From positions 434,001 through 498,000 of the forward strand of contig OZ220496.1 of NCBI GenBank assembly GCA_965116235.1: a DNA stretch of 64,000 nt. The letters run 5' to 3'. The first letter of the stretch is position 1; every line of letters starts with the position of its first letter. This DNA is from MPNP01 sp965116235. Lineage in GTDB: Bacteria; Pseudomonadota; Alphaproteobacteria; Rhodobacterales; Rhodobacteraceae. The position numbers and the translations under genes were made by a program. A model generated the notes under the pieces. That model saw only the letters and a program-made list of their open reading frames with translations, was not told the origin of the DNA and did no database searches. Shown here in pieces: positions 36,145 through 45,464 of this stretch.

Positions 36145-37269
36145 CTAGGTCACCCGACCTCGACAATCCACTTTGACAAAGCCTAGCACCTGGCCATCAA
36201 GCGTGAATATGACCTTGTCATAGAGATTGATGACAGGGCAGACGTGGTTGGGCAGTATCTGAACCTGACCGCCGACCTTCAACGATGATGCCGAGCCCGT
36301 TGCCTCCAGAAAGCCGTGCTCCTCGTTGACATTGTATAACTTCGCTTGGGAACTAGGCTCAATGCCAAACCCCTCCAAGCCTCCCAAGTCACTGGTCAGA
36401 GCCTTGGAGCCAGCATCAATGATAACCCGACCGGTACCATGAGGACTGGATACGACCGTTGCAAGAATCCGGACTGCACAGTCGTCGAGTGTACAGGCAC
36501 CATCTGCCAAGACCATGCGGTCGTTAAAGATATAGGTTCCGGCCCGGTATTCGGTGACGTCCTGCAGACCCGCGCTTGAGTGTAGATCCCTGGTTCCACC
36601 GGAGGATATGATCTTGGGGTTTATGCCATGAGAAACAAGGGTGTGTTTGACGGCATTCAACCGGAAGGCCGCATCTTCTCTCCTTTCGGCCGGCGAGTAA
36701 GTTAGAAGTCCCTTGAACGCAAGATTGGAACTTGACTGGATCGCTTGAGCCAGCTGGAGGGTTTCGTCAGGCGACTGAGTGCCAGCTCGATTGCCCCCCG
36801 TATCACACTCGATGAGAACATTGAAACGGATGCCTCGGCCTTGAGCTGTTTCATCAAGTTGTTGCACGCACTCGATATTGTCTGCCGTCAGAGTCAGGTT
36901 GCACTTGCGAGCCAGATTGGCAAGCCTTTGGAGTTTGGTGGCTCCAAGGATGTTGTAGCTGATCAAAATGTCCTCAAGACCGGCATCAGCCATGATCTCG
37001 GCTTCACCGAGTTTTTGGGTGGTTATGCCATGTGCTCCCAAATGAACCTGAGCCTTGGCGAGTGGAATCATCTTGTGAGTCTTGATATGGGGGCGGAAGC
37101 TGATGCCAAGCTGATCGTGGTGGCTTTGCGCTTTTTGCATGTTGTGCATGACGACGCCCAGATCAATGATGGGAACGGGTGTGTCAAGATCGGCAATTGA
37201 TGCCGGAGCCGGTTCGAAATCAAAGAAGTCCAGAATTGAATCAAGTGTTGCAGAATTGATCAGACTCAT
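36145..37269 (-). CDS. D-threonine aldolase / D-serine dehydratase-like PLP enzyme
   Basis: A 374-aa fold-type III PLP enzyme (alanine-racemase N-terminal barrel). PLP-lysine motif RPHIKTHKM lies near residue 60. IECDTGGNRAGTQSP and SSGGTRDL are phosphate-binding segments. The C-terminal EEHGFL and PNHVCPVINL carry the His and Cys that bind the metal in D-threonine aldolases and eukaryote-type D-serine dehydratases. The start at 37269 has AGGAGG 10 bases upstream. It acts on D-amino acids and may complement the N-acyl-D-amino-acid hydrolase at 17.1 kb. Confidence 0.88.
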   Translation of the reverse strand: MSLINSATLDSILDFFDFEPAPASIADLDTPVPIIDLGVVMHNMQKAQSHHDQLGISFRPHIKTHKMIPLAKAQVHLGAHGITTQKLGEAEIMADAGLEDILISYNILGATKLQRLANLARKCNLTLTADNIECVQQLDETAQGRGIRFNVLIECDTGGNRAGTQSPDETLQLAQAIQSSSNLAFKGLLTYSPAERREDAAFRLNAVKHTLVSHGINPKIISSGGTRDLHSSAGLQDVTEYRAGTYIFNDRMVLADGACTLDDCAVRILATVVSSPHGTGRVIIDAGSKALTSDLGGLEGFGIEPSSQAKLYNVNEEHGFLEATGSASSLKVGGQVQILPNHVCPVINLYDKVIFTLDGQVLGFVKVDCRGRVT

Positions 37270-37446
37270 CGGTGGATCCTCCTGTCATAGGGGCACACGA
37301 GCCGGCGGCCGTTGCCGTGTATTTTTGCACATGAATCCAATTCAAGCGGTGCCTTTTCTGAACGTGTTTTCACCAGGCCGTGTTAGTTGACTTTCAAGTC
37401 GGGCAATCGACGCATGGAGTCAAGACAATGCCGTTACGGAGTCAAC

Positions 37447-38844
37447 ATGAAGGATAGTTCCAATCAGGATGACGAACCCATCAAGCTGACCTTTTTTGGT
37501 GTGTTGCTGTGTCTTGGCATCAGTGCCCTGATACATTACCATCAGGACTGGCTCAAGGATATGGTTTCGTTCTTGGCCTGGCTGCACGTCAAGCCTTTTG
37601 CCTGGCTCGGAAGTCATGTTCAGGCCAGTGAATGGCTCCGGCCAGCATACACGACCTTGATTGAACCGTTAGCCCTGATAGAGCCGTATCTCAATCCGGC
37701 GACAAAAACACCTATCCGCACGGAAGAATGGTGGCAGATTCATCACATTGCCGGCCGGGCCGTGCTGATGGTTCATCTGCTCCCCATGTCGTATGCCATG
37801 TATAGGGCATGGGGAATCCGACCGGATCTTAAGTTCAGACAGCGATACAATCTGGACAGCTTGTGGACCAGGCAGGACACGAGCAGAGGCAAGGTCAAGC
37901 ATTTCGGCCGGACGCAACGGGACAGTCCAAGGCGGATGGGCACCAATGGGCCAGAAAATAAGGTACGCGGAAAGAAGAGTCGCCTGCTGCCAGAATTCGA
38001 AGGCAGCAAACTGGACACACAGTCCGGCCCAGCCCTCAATCCTGAAGAATGGCTGAAACAGGTCGGTTTGATCGGGCTGGATGACAGGAATCGGTTGAAC
38101 AGTGAAGAGGTCGGTTCAGAATTTGATCGCGAGGAGATTGACAAGCAATGCAAGGACCTCACGGTTGAAGAGGTCAGCGAAGTCTTGGAAGGGCAGCTCA
38201 ACTCGCTCTGGCATGGTCCAGAGTCACTTGTATCGTATGAAAGAGTCCTGATCGGGGCGTTCATTCGCCATTACCAGTTCAACTACGCGTCAGCGATGAG
38301 CATGTTAAACGAACTGACACGGCTGTTCGACCGCCATTGCCCCGAAACAGGCAAGTTCAGGACCGCGGTTGAACAAAACGGGTTCTTGCAGCGCGAAACC
38401 GAACAGGCACTCAATTCCAGCAGGGGGCAACGGTTGCTGGCAGTTGCCGACCGGCACGCCTGGAAGTGTACAGCCTTCATTGCGATGATCAAGGCCGCAA
38501 GAGAGGAATGCGGGGTCCTGGCCTCCCCGTCTTTTTCGTGGCTAAAGCGAGTTGATCGCACTCTATGGTACGCTCTCAACAATACCGGCGATACGGTTGC
38601 ACCTGTGGAAGTGGCCGGAGTCTACGCCCATTATCGGGCTGAAGTTGAAGCCAACATGCCCCTTCACTGTCGGAGAGTGTTTCAGGTCGCACGGTCACTG
38701 CTGAACGACTATCTGGGGCTGACACCGGCAAAAATCCAAAAAAGGCAAGAACGCGCTCGACTCAAGGAGCCGGTCGGGAACCGAATACGCTCTTCGGCAA
38801 AACATCACCATCCAGTGAGGCAATCTGGAAAATCACGATGTTGA
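37447..38844 (+). CDS. dotM: DotM/IcmP-like type IVB coupling-complex protein
   Basis: ~465-aa inner-membrane protein. ATG 37447 (GGAG upstream) is preferred to an in-frame TTG at 37387. Two N-terminal hydrophobic segments (LTFFGVLLCLGISALI; AVLMVHLLPMSYAMY) flank a periplasmic loop. The C-terminal cytoplasmic domain has the DotM/TrbA signature: HAWKCTAFIAMIKAAREECG, VLASPSFSWLKRVDRTLWYALNN, and EVAGVYAHYRAE. DotM works with DotL to recruit substrates in Dot/Icm and IncI conjugation systems. No DotL follows here: an unknown small gene, a peptidase-like gene and a pilin gene come next. Confidence 0.85.
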   Translation: MKDSSNQDDEPIKLTFFGVLLCLGISALIHYHQDWLKDMVSFLAWLHVKPFAWLGSHVQASEWLRPAYTTLIEPLALIEPYLNPATKTPIRTEEWWQIHHIAGRAVLMVHLLPMSYAMYRAWGIRPDLKFRQRYNLDSLWTRQDTSRGKVKHFGRTQRDSPRRMGTNGPENKVRGKKSRLLPEFEGSKLDTQSGPALNPEEWLKQVGLIGLDDRNRLNSEEVGSEFDREEIDKQCKDLTVEEVSEVLEGQLNSLWHGPESLVSYERVLIGAFIRHYQFNYASAMSMLNELTRLFDRHCPETGKFRTAVEQNGFLQRETEQALNSSRGQRLLAVADRHAWKCTAFIAMIKAAREECGVLASPSFSWLKRVDRTLWYALNNTGDTVAPVEVAGVYAHYRAEVEANMPLHCRRVFQVARSLLNDYLGLTPAKIQKRQERARLKEPVGNRIRSSAKHHHPVRQSGKSRC

Positions 38845-39326
38845 TGTTCATTCCGCTAGCCTTGATGACCACCGTTCTTATGCACGCAGTTTCTGAAACA
38901 GACTCGGCTCGAAGGACCACCGGAGCGGCGGGTTGGGAACTGTACGGGCTGACACGGTTCCACCGTGACGCTTACGAGCATGTGAACAGCGCTCCCGTCA
39001 GCACCGGTTCATTGCCACTCGCCACGGTGACTTCACTTGGTTCAGACATGAACATCAAGATGGAGATTGTCGAGAACAATGGTGGGCGATATCTGCTGGC
39101 ATGGATTGATTCCGTTGAACTCGGCAATGGAAATGAACCGGCCGAAGCCAACAGACCTATGGGGTCGTATGGGAGAATGTCCCGTGGAGAATACAGAAGC
39201 CAGCGATTCTGGGGTGCCTACACCACCTTAGGAGACGGTAAAGCGTTAATCGGCGCAACCGTGATTCCCGAACCTGTCAGCCATATTCCGGACCAAACCT
39301 TGGTGCTCGGCATTGGCCTGTCATGA
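38838..39326 (+). CDS. Unknown exported or membrane-anchored protein of the T4BSS cluster
   Basis: A 162-aa protein with a hydrophobic N-terminus (MLMFIPLALMTTVLMHAVS) that may be a signal anchor, then a soluble domain. It overlaps the dotM-like gene by 7 bp and the next gene by 4 bp (ATGA at 39323-39326), so it belongs to the operon. The family is not recognised. Confidence 0.65.
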   Translation: MLMFIPLALMTTVLMHAVSETDSARRTTGAAGWELYGLTRFHRDAYEHVNSAPVSTGSLPLATVTSLGSDMNIKMEIVENNGGRYLLAWIDSVELGNGNEPAEANRPMGSYGRMSRGEYRSQRFWGAYTTLGDGKALIGATVIPEPVSHIPDQTLVLGIGLS

Positions 39327-40039
39327 CGGAGTGGATGGGGCCCATGGGCGTGATCGTGATCGGCACGCTGGTGATCAGTGCAATAATGCGAAGAGGGTTG
39401 CAGCGAGTTGAGCACCATGCACTCAATAAAATTCCTTGGCTGCGCCCGATCACCCTGATTGGATGTGGGATGGGAGCCTTTGTCGCGTATGTTCTTGACC
39501 CTGATCTCGCAACGGTCAGCATAATTGATGTGACGCTGATATTGCTGGGCGGGCTTCTCCTTGCCATGGCCTACACCGATGTTAAGACATTCTGGGCACC
39601 GCTTGAAGCACAGTCGCTGCTGGCCATTGGCCTTGGAATCGTGAGCGGGAATTGCACGACCCCAAGCATGATTGATTTCGCATGGGCTGGAATGCTCGGG
39701 CTGGGTCTTCTGGGACTGGCTCATGGTTTATGGTTCGTACAAACGAAATGCCGTATCCAGTTGATGCCACCCGTTGACATGGTTGCTGTCGTTGCACCGC
39801 TGTGTCTGTTTGGAGCAAGCATAACGAGTCTTGTGCTTTACCTGACCGTGGCACTGGTTCTGGTATGCCTGCAAGCAGGGAACCGGTCGCTGAAGCATGC
39901 TTTGCCTGCTCACGGCAAGCGCACGGCAACCATGGTGCAAGACGATGGGATCGGACGCAATCTCCCGGCGTTGGGCATACTGCTTCCGGTCATGCTGCTT
40001 TTTATGCTTGGCAGGGCCTGGTACGGTGAATTCGGGTGA
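39323..40039 (+). CDS. A24 prepilin-peptidase-like membrane protein with altered GxGD motif
   Basis: A 238-aa polytopic membrane protein. AMAYTDVKTFWAPLEAQSLL matches the first aspartate loop of type IV prepilin peptidases. The second loop reads CRIQLMPPVDMVAVVAPLCLFG, where the usual GxGD is replaced by PPVD while the aspartate is kept. It sits between the DotM-like gene and a prepilin-like gene, so it may process the two pilins in this locus. Activity is uncertain because of the altered motif. Confidence 0.6.
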   Translation: MTEWMGPMGVIVIGTLVISAIMRRGLQRVEHHALNKIPWLRPITLIGCGMGAFVAYVLDPDLATVSIIDVTLILLGGLLLAMAYTDVKTFWAPLEAQSLLAIGLGIVSGNCTTPSMIDFAWAGMLGLGLLGLAHGLWFVQTKCRIQLMPPVDMVAVVAPLCLFGASITSLVLYLTVALVLVCLQAGNRSLKHALPAHGKRTATMVQDDGIGRNLPALGILLPVMLLFMLGRAWYGEFG

Positions 40040-40077
40040 CTTGAAACAATCAGAGGAAGAGAAGGCTCCTTCAACAG

Positions 40078-41589
40078 ATGCCAGACAACAAGGCCTGCAA
40101 CAGGCAGAAGACGGTAGCCGCAATGCATTCCGAGCACGGCTCGACAATGCTGGAAACCATCTTGGCCTTAGCGCTGTTCGGGGCATTCATGATACTGGTG
40201 AGTGGCTATGTGTCCATGGAACGAGAGCAGCAGTTTGCCAAGACTCTGGGTATCACGACGGCTTACATAACGCAAGCCGTGCAGAATTACGTCGGGAATG
40301 AATATGACACCATTCGACAGGACCTGTTCACCCGGTCCAGCCGGGATCTGAAGATGGCTGTTGCAATGGGCGACATTGCCGGGAAGGGCTATCTCCCTGC
40401 CGCCGTCATCCAGAATGGCTTATACACGAATGCCGCCGGTCAGAATTACACCCTACTGCTCAGGGGAGTGAATTCAAATGACTCCTCAAGCCCGCAAGAC
40501 ACCCTGACCCGAGCTCAGGCTGATGGCAATTCGGACGGCAAAATCGACGCGCAGCTGGTTGACGGAGACCAGAGGAATGGAGAGCTTGAACTGGAAGCCA
40601 TACTCATGACAAGCCAAGGTGAAGACATTGATCCCCAAGTGGGTGGGAAGGTCATGGCGGGTGCTGAAATGTACTCGGTCGGTTATGTCGAAAAGGACGG
40701 TGTGGCCAGAGGGTCCTACGGTGTATGGGAACTTGATACGAGTCCCTACGACGGAATGAGCGGGTATGATGGAACCAAAGCTCTCGTATCGCTCATAGCC
40801 CTCTCTCGGAATGGCGTGTTTGGCTATCCCGGCACCGCCAGAGAAAATGACGATTCCAATACGTACCTTGATCGGTGTGAGAACAGCATAGGGTCGGTGT
40901 TGACAGCATGTGAGAAAAACAACGAGATCTTCACCGAGGTGGTATTCAACAGTTTTGACGATGATGGAGATGGAGTGCCAGATTTTTATGGCCGGATCAA
41001 AAACCTGTATACTCTGGAAATGGGATCGGCAGTCGATTCTGACGGTGACAGTGTGCCTGACATGCACGGAGTCATCACGAATCTGGGTGGCATTGGCTGC
41101 GGGAACACGACGTCATCCCCGTCACATGATACGCTGACGGTCGACTGCAGGAACGTCGAGTTCAGTGAGAATGTTGCGATCAACAATGATCTGACCATCA
41201 ACAATCAGCTTCGGGTGGGCGGAAACCTGATCGGAGACAGCGCAATCCAGGGCGAACGGTTTTTGGCGGATGCTCTGGCCGGGCAAGACTTGACGAAGGG
41301 AATATATCATGTCGATCTGATACCGATGAACCAGTCCAAGGCCGTTCCCAAGCCTGTATGTCAGGATGATGACAGCAGTCCCGAGATATTTGTGACACCG
41401 GCATCCTTTGTGATACCCGGCGGTTATCCCGTTATTGGAGTGCGGGGCGAGGCTACGGATAGCAACATGAACTGGATTGTTGACATGAAGGCCATCATTG
41501 ATCGTGATGACAACGGTGATGGAAATGCTGATGTCATCCCGCTGACTTCAGCCAGCGACCTTGTTCAGGTGTTGATCCGATGTTCCTGA
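40078..41589 (+). CDS. Large type IVb prepilin-like protein (PilV-like) with calcium-type repeats
   Basis: A 503-aa protein with a class III prepilin signal: a short polar leader, then HG cleaved before STMLETILALALFGAFM, with Glu at mature position 5. The body contains acidic DxDxDG repeats resembling thrombospondin-3/EF-hand calcium loops: DDDGDGVPD, DSDGDSVPD and DDNGDGNAD. The size and layout resemble the minor tip pilin PilV of IncI plasmids, which decides recipient choice. No shufflon recombinase or inverted C-terminal cassettes are seen downstream. Confidence 0.7.
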   Translation: MPDNKACNRQKTVAAMHSEHGSTMLETILALALFGAFMILVSGYVSMEREQQFAKTLGITTAYITQAVQNYVGNEYDTIRQDLFTRSSRDLKMAVAMGDIAGKGYLPAAVIQNGLYTNAAGQNYTLLLRGVNSNDSSSPQDTLTRAQADGNSDGKIDAQLVDGDQRNGELELEAILMTSQGEDIDPQVGGKVMAGAEMYSVGYVEKDGVARGSYGVWELDTSPYDGMSGYDGTKALVSLIALSRNGVFGYPGTARENDDSNTYLDRCENSIGSVLTACEKNNEIFTEVVFNSFDDDGDGVPDFYGRIKNLYTLEMGSAVDSDGDSVPDMHGVITNLGGIGCGNTTSSPSHDTLTVDCRNVEFSENVAINNDLTINNQLRVGGNLIGDSAIQGERFLADALAGQDLTKGIYHVDLIPMNQSKAVPKPVCQDDDSSPEIFVTPASFVIPGGYPVIGVRGEATDSNMNWIVDMKAIIDRDDNGDGNADVIPLTSASDLVQVLIRCS

Positions 41590-41939
41590 ACTGAAGGCCG
41601 GGTGGTTTCCACGCACCTCAAGCATTATCAAGACAAAATTATGGGGCAAGTCCTGCCGGGTATACGGACTGACCTTCACCTATGTACGGACTGTCAAAAG
41701 AGTGAACAGGATAACCGAAACAAAAGCCTTCGGCTTGGTTCAAACAATCTATTCAAACATCAGCGATACGCATGATCTTGTATTGAGTGCTTTCTGCAGG
41801 TGCACGTCGACTGGTTCGGCTGAACCACATCTCCCTGCAGCGGGCAATACGGCCCCACGACGAGGAGATCACCATCTGAACACTTTGATCCCTTGCTTTT
41901 CAGGCTATTCCTGATTACGTTTGAGGCAACAGGAGAGTA
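41590..41939. other. Spacer after the pilin gene
   Basis: About 350 bp with no recognisable gene or clear terminator. It marks the point where the secretion locus is interrupted by accessory DNA. Confidence 0.5.
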
Positions 41940-42284
41940 TTGCCGTGCCCCGAAATGTCGGGATTGATAACCTCTTCACCCCGGGTTGGTGAACTGCCGC
42001 CGGTCTTGGGTGCTCGGCCACATGTGGATCATGTTCTGGATGCAACCGTGAAAGTCCTGACGCGACCGGAGGCTTGCCGGGTACGGTGTATCTTTCTATA
42101 TGGCCCGCGCGGCAACGGCAAGGCCATGCCGATGAACCTGTTCGGGAACAAGGCCAGAGAGGCGGGCATCCTGACAGTTACTCTCGCACCAGAAAATGTT
42201 AGTTCAAACGACACACTCATCAGCACTACCGCGAAACGCCTGTGCGCGAACAAAAATGTTGCCAGCCGCCCCATGAAGGCATAG
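41940..42284 (+). pseudogene. N-terminal fragment of an AAA ATP-binding protein
   Basis: About 115 residues: ELPPVLGARPHVDHVLD and then a degenerate P-loop GPRGNGKAMPMN, where the expected GKT/S has become GKA. The frame ends shortly after the P-loop region; no Walker B or sensor regions follow. Relatives are ~400-aa ATP-binding proteins, so this is a remnant. Confidence 0.55.
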
Positions 42285-42410
42285 CACTGGCTTTAGATTC
42301 ATGGATGGCCTGCATGCATGCCACTAGCGACTATTCCATCAGCGGTCTCGCTGAGGTATTTTTCGTGTCACTCCCGATCGTCTATCAAACCCTGAAAAGA
42401 CGGAGCCGAT
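42285..42410 (+). pseudogene. Resolvase C-terminal helix-turn-helix remnant
   Basis: The translation YSISGLAEVFFVSLPIVYQTLKRRS resembles the C-terminal helix-turn-helix of serine resolvases (IAELFGVSRPTVYRTL-like). There is no catalytic domain. It is a probable scar of a Tn3-type or similar element at the edge of the accessory block. Confidence 0.45.
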
Positions 42411-42466
42411 GGTGCCCTTCAATTACATAATTCATAACATTTGACCCAGCACGTTGGAACTGTGCC

Positions 42467-43264
42467 ATGCCAATTCCCGTCGGGTATAAAGAGACCATCG
42501 TAACGCCGCAGATGTCGCGGACAGTCGAAGCCCGGTGGACTTTCATGCCAGATCGTTCTGGCAGCGCATTGGTACTGCCTGACGGGCGCTGTGACATCAT
42601 TTTGCGCTACAGTATTCACGATACAAAACGACCGCTCCCAATTGTCACTGGCCCGGCAACGCAGGCTTATTGGGTTCCTTATATCGAGGGTGAGTGTTGG
42701 ATAGGGATGCGCATGAGGCCAGAATGCGGCGCTTGGATTTGGAAAGATAAAATCGACCAAGCCGCTGACGCCGTACTGCGTGGGGAAAGGACCTATTCTC
42801 TTTTACCGGCCATTTGCATGTATGCTTGTCGCCAAGCACTGCTGGACAATTTTTTTGGGATGGTCAAGAATATCCAGGAGGGGCAACCCAACCGTAGGCT
42901 CTGCGAGGCAGTGAAGTTACTTCACGTCTCCGGTGGCCGCATTCGTCTCGAAAACTTGGCCGATATGACGCAGTGTACCACGCGCCACCTTAACCGCCTC
43001 TTTCGCGCCAATGTTGGGCTGACTGCAAAAACCTATGCGCAATTGGTACGGTTCCATCGCGCCGTGAGATTAGTGCAAACGGGACATCTATCGCTTACCG
43101 ATGCAGCTCTTGAATGCGGGTATGCAGACCACGCCCATATGACCCGCACCTTGCGTAAATTTGGTGGGTTTACACCGTCAAATATTCCAAGTGATCTCTC
43201 ACAACCAAGTACGCTGACACAACATGTCCGATTTATTCAAGACACCCGTGAGCGTTCGCGTTAA
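42467..43264 (+). CDS. AraC-family transcriptional regulator
   Basis: A 265-aa regulator. The C-terminal ~100 residues hold the two AraC helix-turn-helix motifs (LENLADMTQCTTRHLNRLFRANVGLTAKTYAQL and LTDAALECGYADHAHMTRTLRKFGGFTP). The N-terminal sensor domain looks like the DUF6597 type (VEARWTFMPDRSG). It is followed by VOC, DUF1801 and EamA exporter genes in the same direction, a drug- or stress-response cluster it likely controls. Confidence 0.88.
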   Translation: MPIPVGYKETIVTPQMSRTVEARWTFMPDRSGSALVLPDGRCDIILRYSIHDTKRPLPIVTGPATQAYWVPYIEGECWIGMRMRPECGAWIWKDKIDQAADAVLRGERTYSLLPAICMYACRQALLDNFFGMVKNIQEGQPNRRLCEAVKLLHVSGGRIRLENLADMTQCTTRHLNRLFRANVGLTAKTYAQLVRFHRAVRLVQTGHLSLTDAALECGYADHAHMTRTLRKFGGFTPSNIPSDLSQPSTLTQHVRFIQDTRERSR

Positions 43265-43310
43265 ACTCCTCGCTTTTTCCTCATTATTTAATTTTTTTGG
43301 GTAAATTTGT

Positions 43311-43703
43311 ATGAAATTCGGATACACAATCATCTACGTCGCGGATGTACCAGCCACAGTTGCATTCTATGAGCAAGCATTCGGTTTGAAGCGCCGTTTC
43401 ATCCACGAGAGCAGCCTCTATGCTGAACTGGAAACCGGCGCAACAACCCTTGCCTTTGCGGGCAACGAAGCCGCAGAAATGAACGGTCTGGCTGTTCAGC
43501 CCAACAGTCTGGAAAGCCCGTGTGCCGGTTGGGAGATTTGCCTTGTAACCGAGGGTGTTCAAGTTGCGTACACCCATGCCATCGAAAGCGGTTGTAAGCC
43601 TGTCGGACCACCAAGCGAAAAACCTTGGGGCCAAACAGTATCATATGTTCGGGACATAAACGGATGCTTGGTTGAGATCGCGTCACCTATCCGTAAAGAA
43701 TAG
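43311..43703 (+). CDS. VOC-family protein (glyoxalase/bleomycin-resistance-like)
   Basis: A 130-aa protein with the paired beta-alpha-beta3 pattern of VOC proteins: GYTIIYVADVPATVAFYEQAFGL at the start and VSYVRDINGCLVEIASP at the end. Family members bind metal or drugs. The single-module length fits a homodimer. It lies 46 bp after the AraC gene and is intact, unlike its next neighbours. Confidence 0.85.
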   Translation: MKFGYTIIYVADVPATVAFYEQAFGLKRRFIHESSLYAELETGATTLAFAGNEAAEMNGLAVQPNSLESPCAGWEICLVTEGVQVAYTHAIESGCKPVGPPSEKPWGQTVSYVRDINGCLVEIASPIRKE

Positions 43704-43704
43704 C

Positions 43705-44028
43705 ATGAACGACGAAACCAAAGCCGAAATTATTACGCTTCTGACAGAAATGGTCATAGGCGTGATGCCCGAGGCAACGATGCGCGATATGTACGGCGGT
43801 ATCGTGATTGAACTGACAGCGAACGATTCCAAGAGCCGGGTTGGTGGCATTTACTCTTATGCTGGCCACGTTTCCTTGGAATTCACCAGAGGTGCTTCCT
43901 TCAAGGACCCAAATAAAATTCTAGAAGGGTCTGGAAAAAAGCGGTGACATATCAAACTCCGAGGCATCGACGATCTCATATCCAAAGACTGCAAACAATT
44001 CTTGACGATTGCTGCCGAGAGAAAATAA
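43705..44028 (+). pseudogene. DUF1801-like gene with in-frame TGA
   Basis: Starts at ATG 43705, one base after the VOC stop. The frame reads GYS-type DUF1801 sequence up to GSGKKR, then TGA at 43945-43947. It continues in the same frame as HIKLRGIDDLISKDCKQF to TAA at 44026-44028. The post-stop part looks like a genuine DUF1801 C-terminus, so one CGA-to-TGA change has cut the gene about 27 codons early. It may still make a shortened 80-aa product. Confidence 0.6.
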
Positions 44029-44105
44029 AATCCTTGACTTACTACTTTCCCTTCCCGCTGTAAGCACACCAATGCGTGGATATCCGATCGGCAAAGGAGG
44101 TAGCA

Positions 44106-45210
44106 TTGAACAACGCCGCGCTCTTCATTTTAACCTTATTGATCAGGGGAACGATCTGGATCGCAGTCGCAGGATAGATCGGTCCCGTCCCGGTGTTCCA
44201 TCACATCTTTCCTGCCGCAATCCCATTGATGTCCGCACTCGCTGTTTTGGACTACCTATCGCTTCCTAAGCGATGGGACTTTGTGCTGCCTCAGGGTGTA
44301 TGCCTGCTCAGCCTAGATTTTATGGTACTCCACAATGCGATCGCTCTTGTCCCGTCCGGTTTTGTGTCAGTCATCTTCCTCCTGGCGTCGATCGTCAATG
44401 TGATCAACGCCTGCATCTTCTTTGGCGGTCATATCACCCCGTGCATCATTATTGCCGGGGTATAGGAGTGTTGGAGTGGAGCTTGTTCTGCTCCTGTAGA
44501 ACGGTCTTGTCTGGTGGCATGTTCGAAACAAAAGATTCCAATTTTGGCACTGTGTGTTCGACCGTTTTCAGTCGCTCCAGAATCTTTGATGAACATGGTC
44601 GAATCCCGACTACACCAAAGCGAAGCTGACTTGATCATTCATAGAGTGTACGATGCATGTCGGCCTTGCTAAGTCTTGAAATATGGGTATTAAATGACTA
44701 AAACGAACCACTAGTCGCTCAATTGGCAAACCCTGCGCGGAACCGGTGAGCCGGATTAGGAACGCTGATATTCTCGTTGGACGACATGATTTTGTGCTCC
44801 GACAGCGCACCTAGTATTTAACCAACCCTTGCAAACGGCTGGAGCAAGGATTTGGGGCCTACATATTGCTTGCTCTAATCATGGAGGCGGGTCAGCCCAT
44901 GGTCCACTCTGAAGACCTGATCCATATTCCGGACCTGATTTACTTCGCAGTCTTCGCCTTGGTCGTGGGGTTCACGACATATCCCTTATTCGTCGCACGG
45001 ATTGGCTCTGTCCAAGTGGGCTATGCGATGGTCACATTCCCCGTTTTTGCATTGCTGGTTTCGACGCTGTTCAAGAACCAACAATGACTCAGAACGCCAT
45101 CGCGGGCATCACTCTCGTGCTTCTTGGTAACGTCATGTACTGGTCGAGTGGCAGGAGTTTCCTGCATCGTGCCTCAGTAGCCGACATTGAATCAGACGGC
45201 ACGAACGGTG
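44106..45210 (+). pseudogene. EamA/DMT-family exporter, interrupted by a 202-bp element
   Basis: TTG at 44106 follows AAAGGAGG and begins LNNAALFILTLLIRGTIW, the usual start of EamA (drug/metabolite) transporters. The coding sequence then has several stops and frameshifts. The second half resumes after the inserted element, with LGTLIFSLDDM, IYFAVFALVVGFTTYPLFVARIG, and ALVLLGN-like ITLVLLGNVMYW. MITE copy A (44512-44713) sits in the middle. The gene is dead but its whole length can be followed. Confidence 0.7.
44512..44713. mobile_element. 202-bp MITE, copy A (diverged)
   Basis: Same length and order of sequence as copies B, C and D, but with more substitutions. The left end is TGGTGGCATG rather than TAGTGGTCAG; the right end is AAACGAACCACTA. 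It is inserted in the EamA pseudogene. The divergence suggests the oldest insertion of the four. Confidence 0.75.
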
Positions 45211-45406
45211 GAAAAGTCAAAGGTTTTTCGATGTGGGCCTTTGTCCCGCCTGCATCCCGTTGCCGCGCTCGGGTGCAAACCAAGCTTCGCTGGACAACCT
45301 ATGTGTATGAAGGGCAATCAGCTGCTTCATTCAGATTCTGAGCTACCAGAAATCAACTTGTTAACAAGTGCTTAAGTGCCAAACTATGCTACATGCTATA
45401 TTTTTA

Positions 45407-45458
45407 TACGGCATTGCCGTATTTTTCTCTTGATAGTATTACGGCATTGCCGTATATA
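45407..45458 (+). promoter_or_regulatory. Promoter and paired operators of the HigBA-like pair
   Basis: Two identical 15-bp palindromes, TACGGCATTGCCGTA, lie at 45407-45421 and 45440-45454, 33 bp apart (about three helical turns). A near-consensus sigma-70 promoter overlaps the second: TTGATA at 45430-45435, 17-bp spacer, TATATA at 45453-45458. Transcription would begin near 45465, the toxin ATG, implying a leaderless or very short leader mRNA. Confidence 0.75.
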
Positions 45459-45464
45459 GAGGAC

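Noticed and set aside
43945..43947. TGA as tryptophan or selenocysteine in the DUF1801-like gene
   Set aside because: TGA is used as a normal stop throughout the window (for example in all ATGA overlaps), and the expected residue is a basic one, explained by CGA to TGA.
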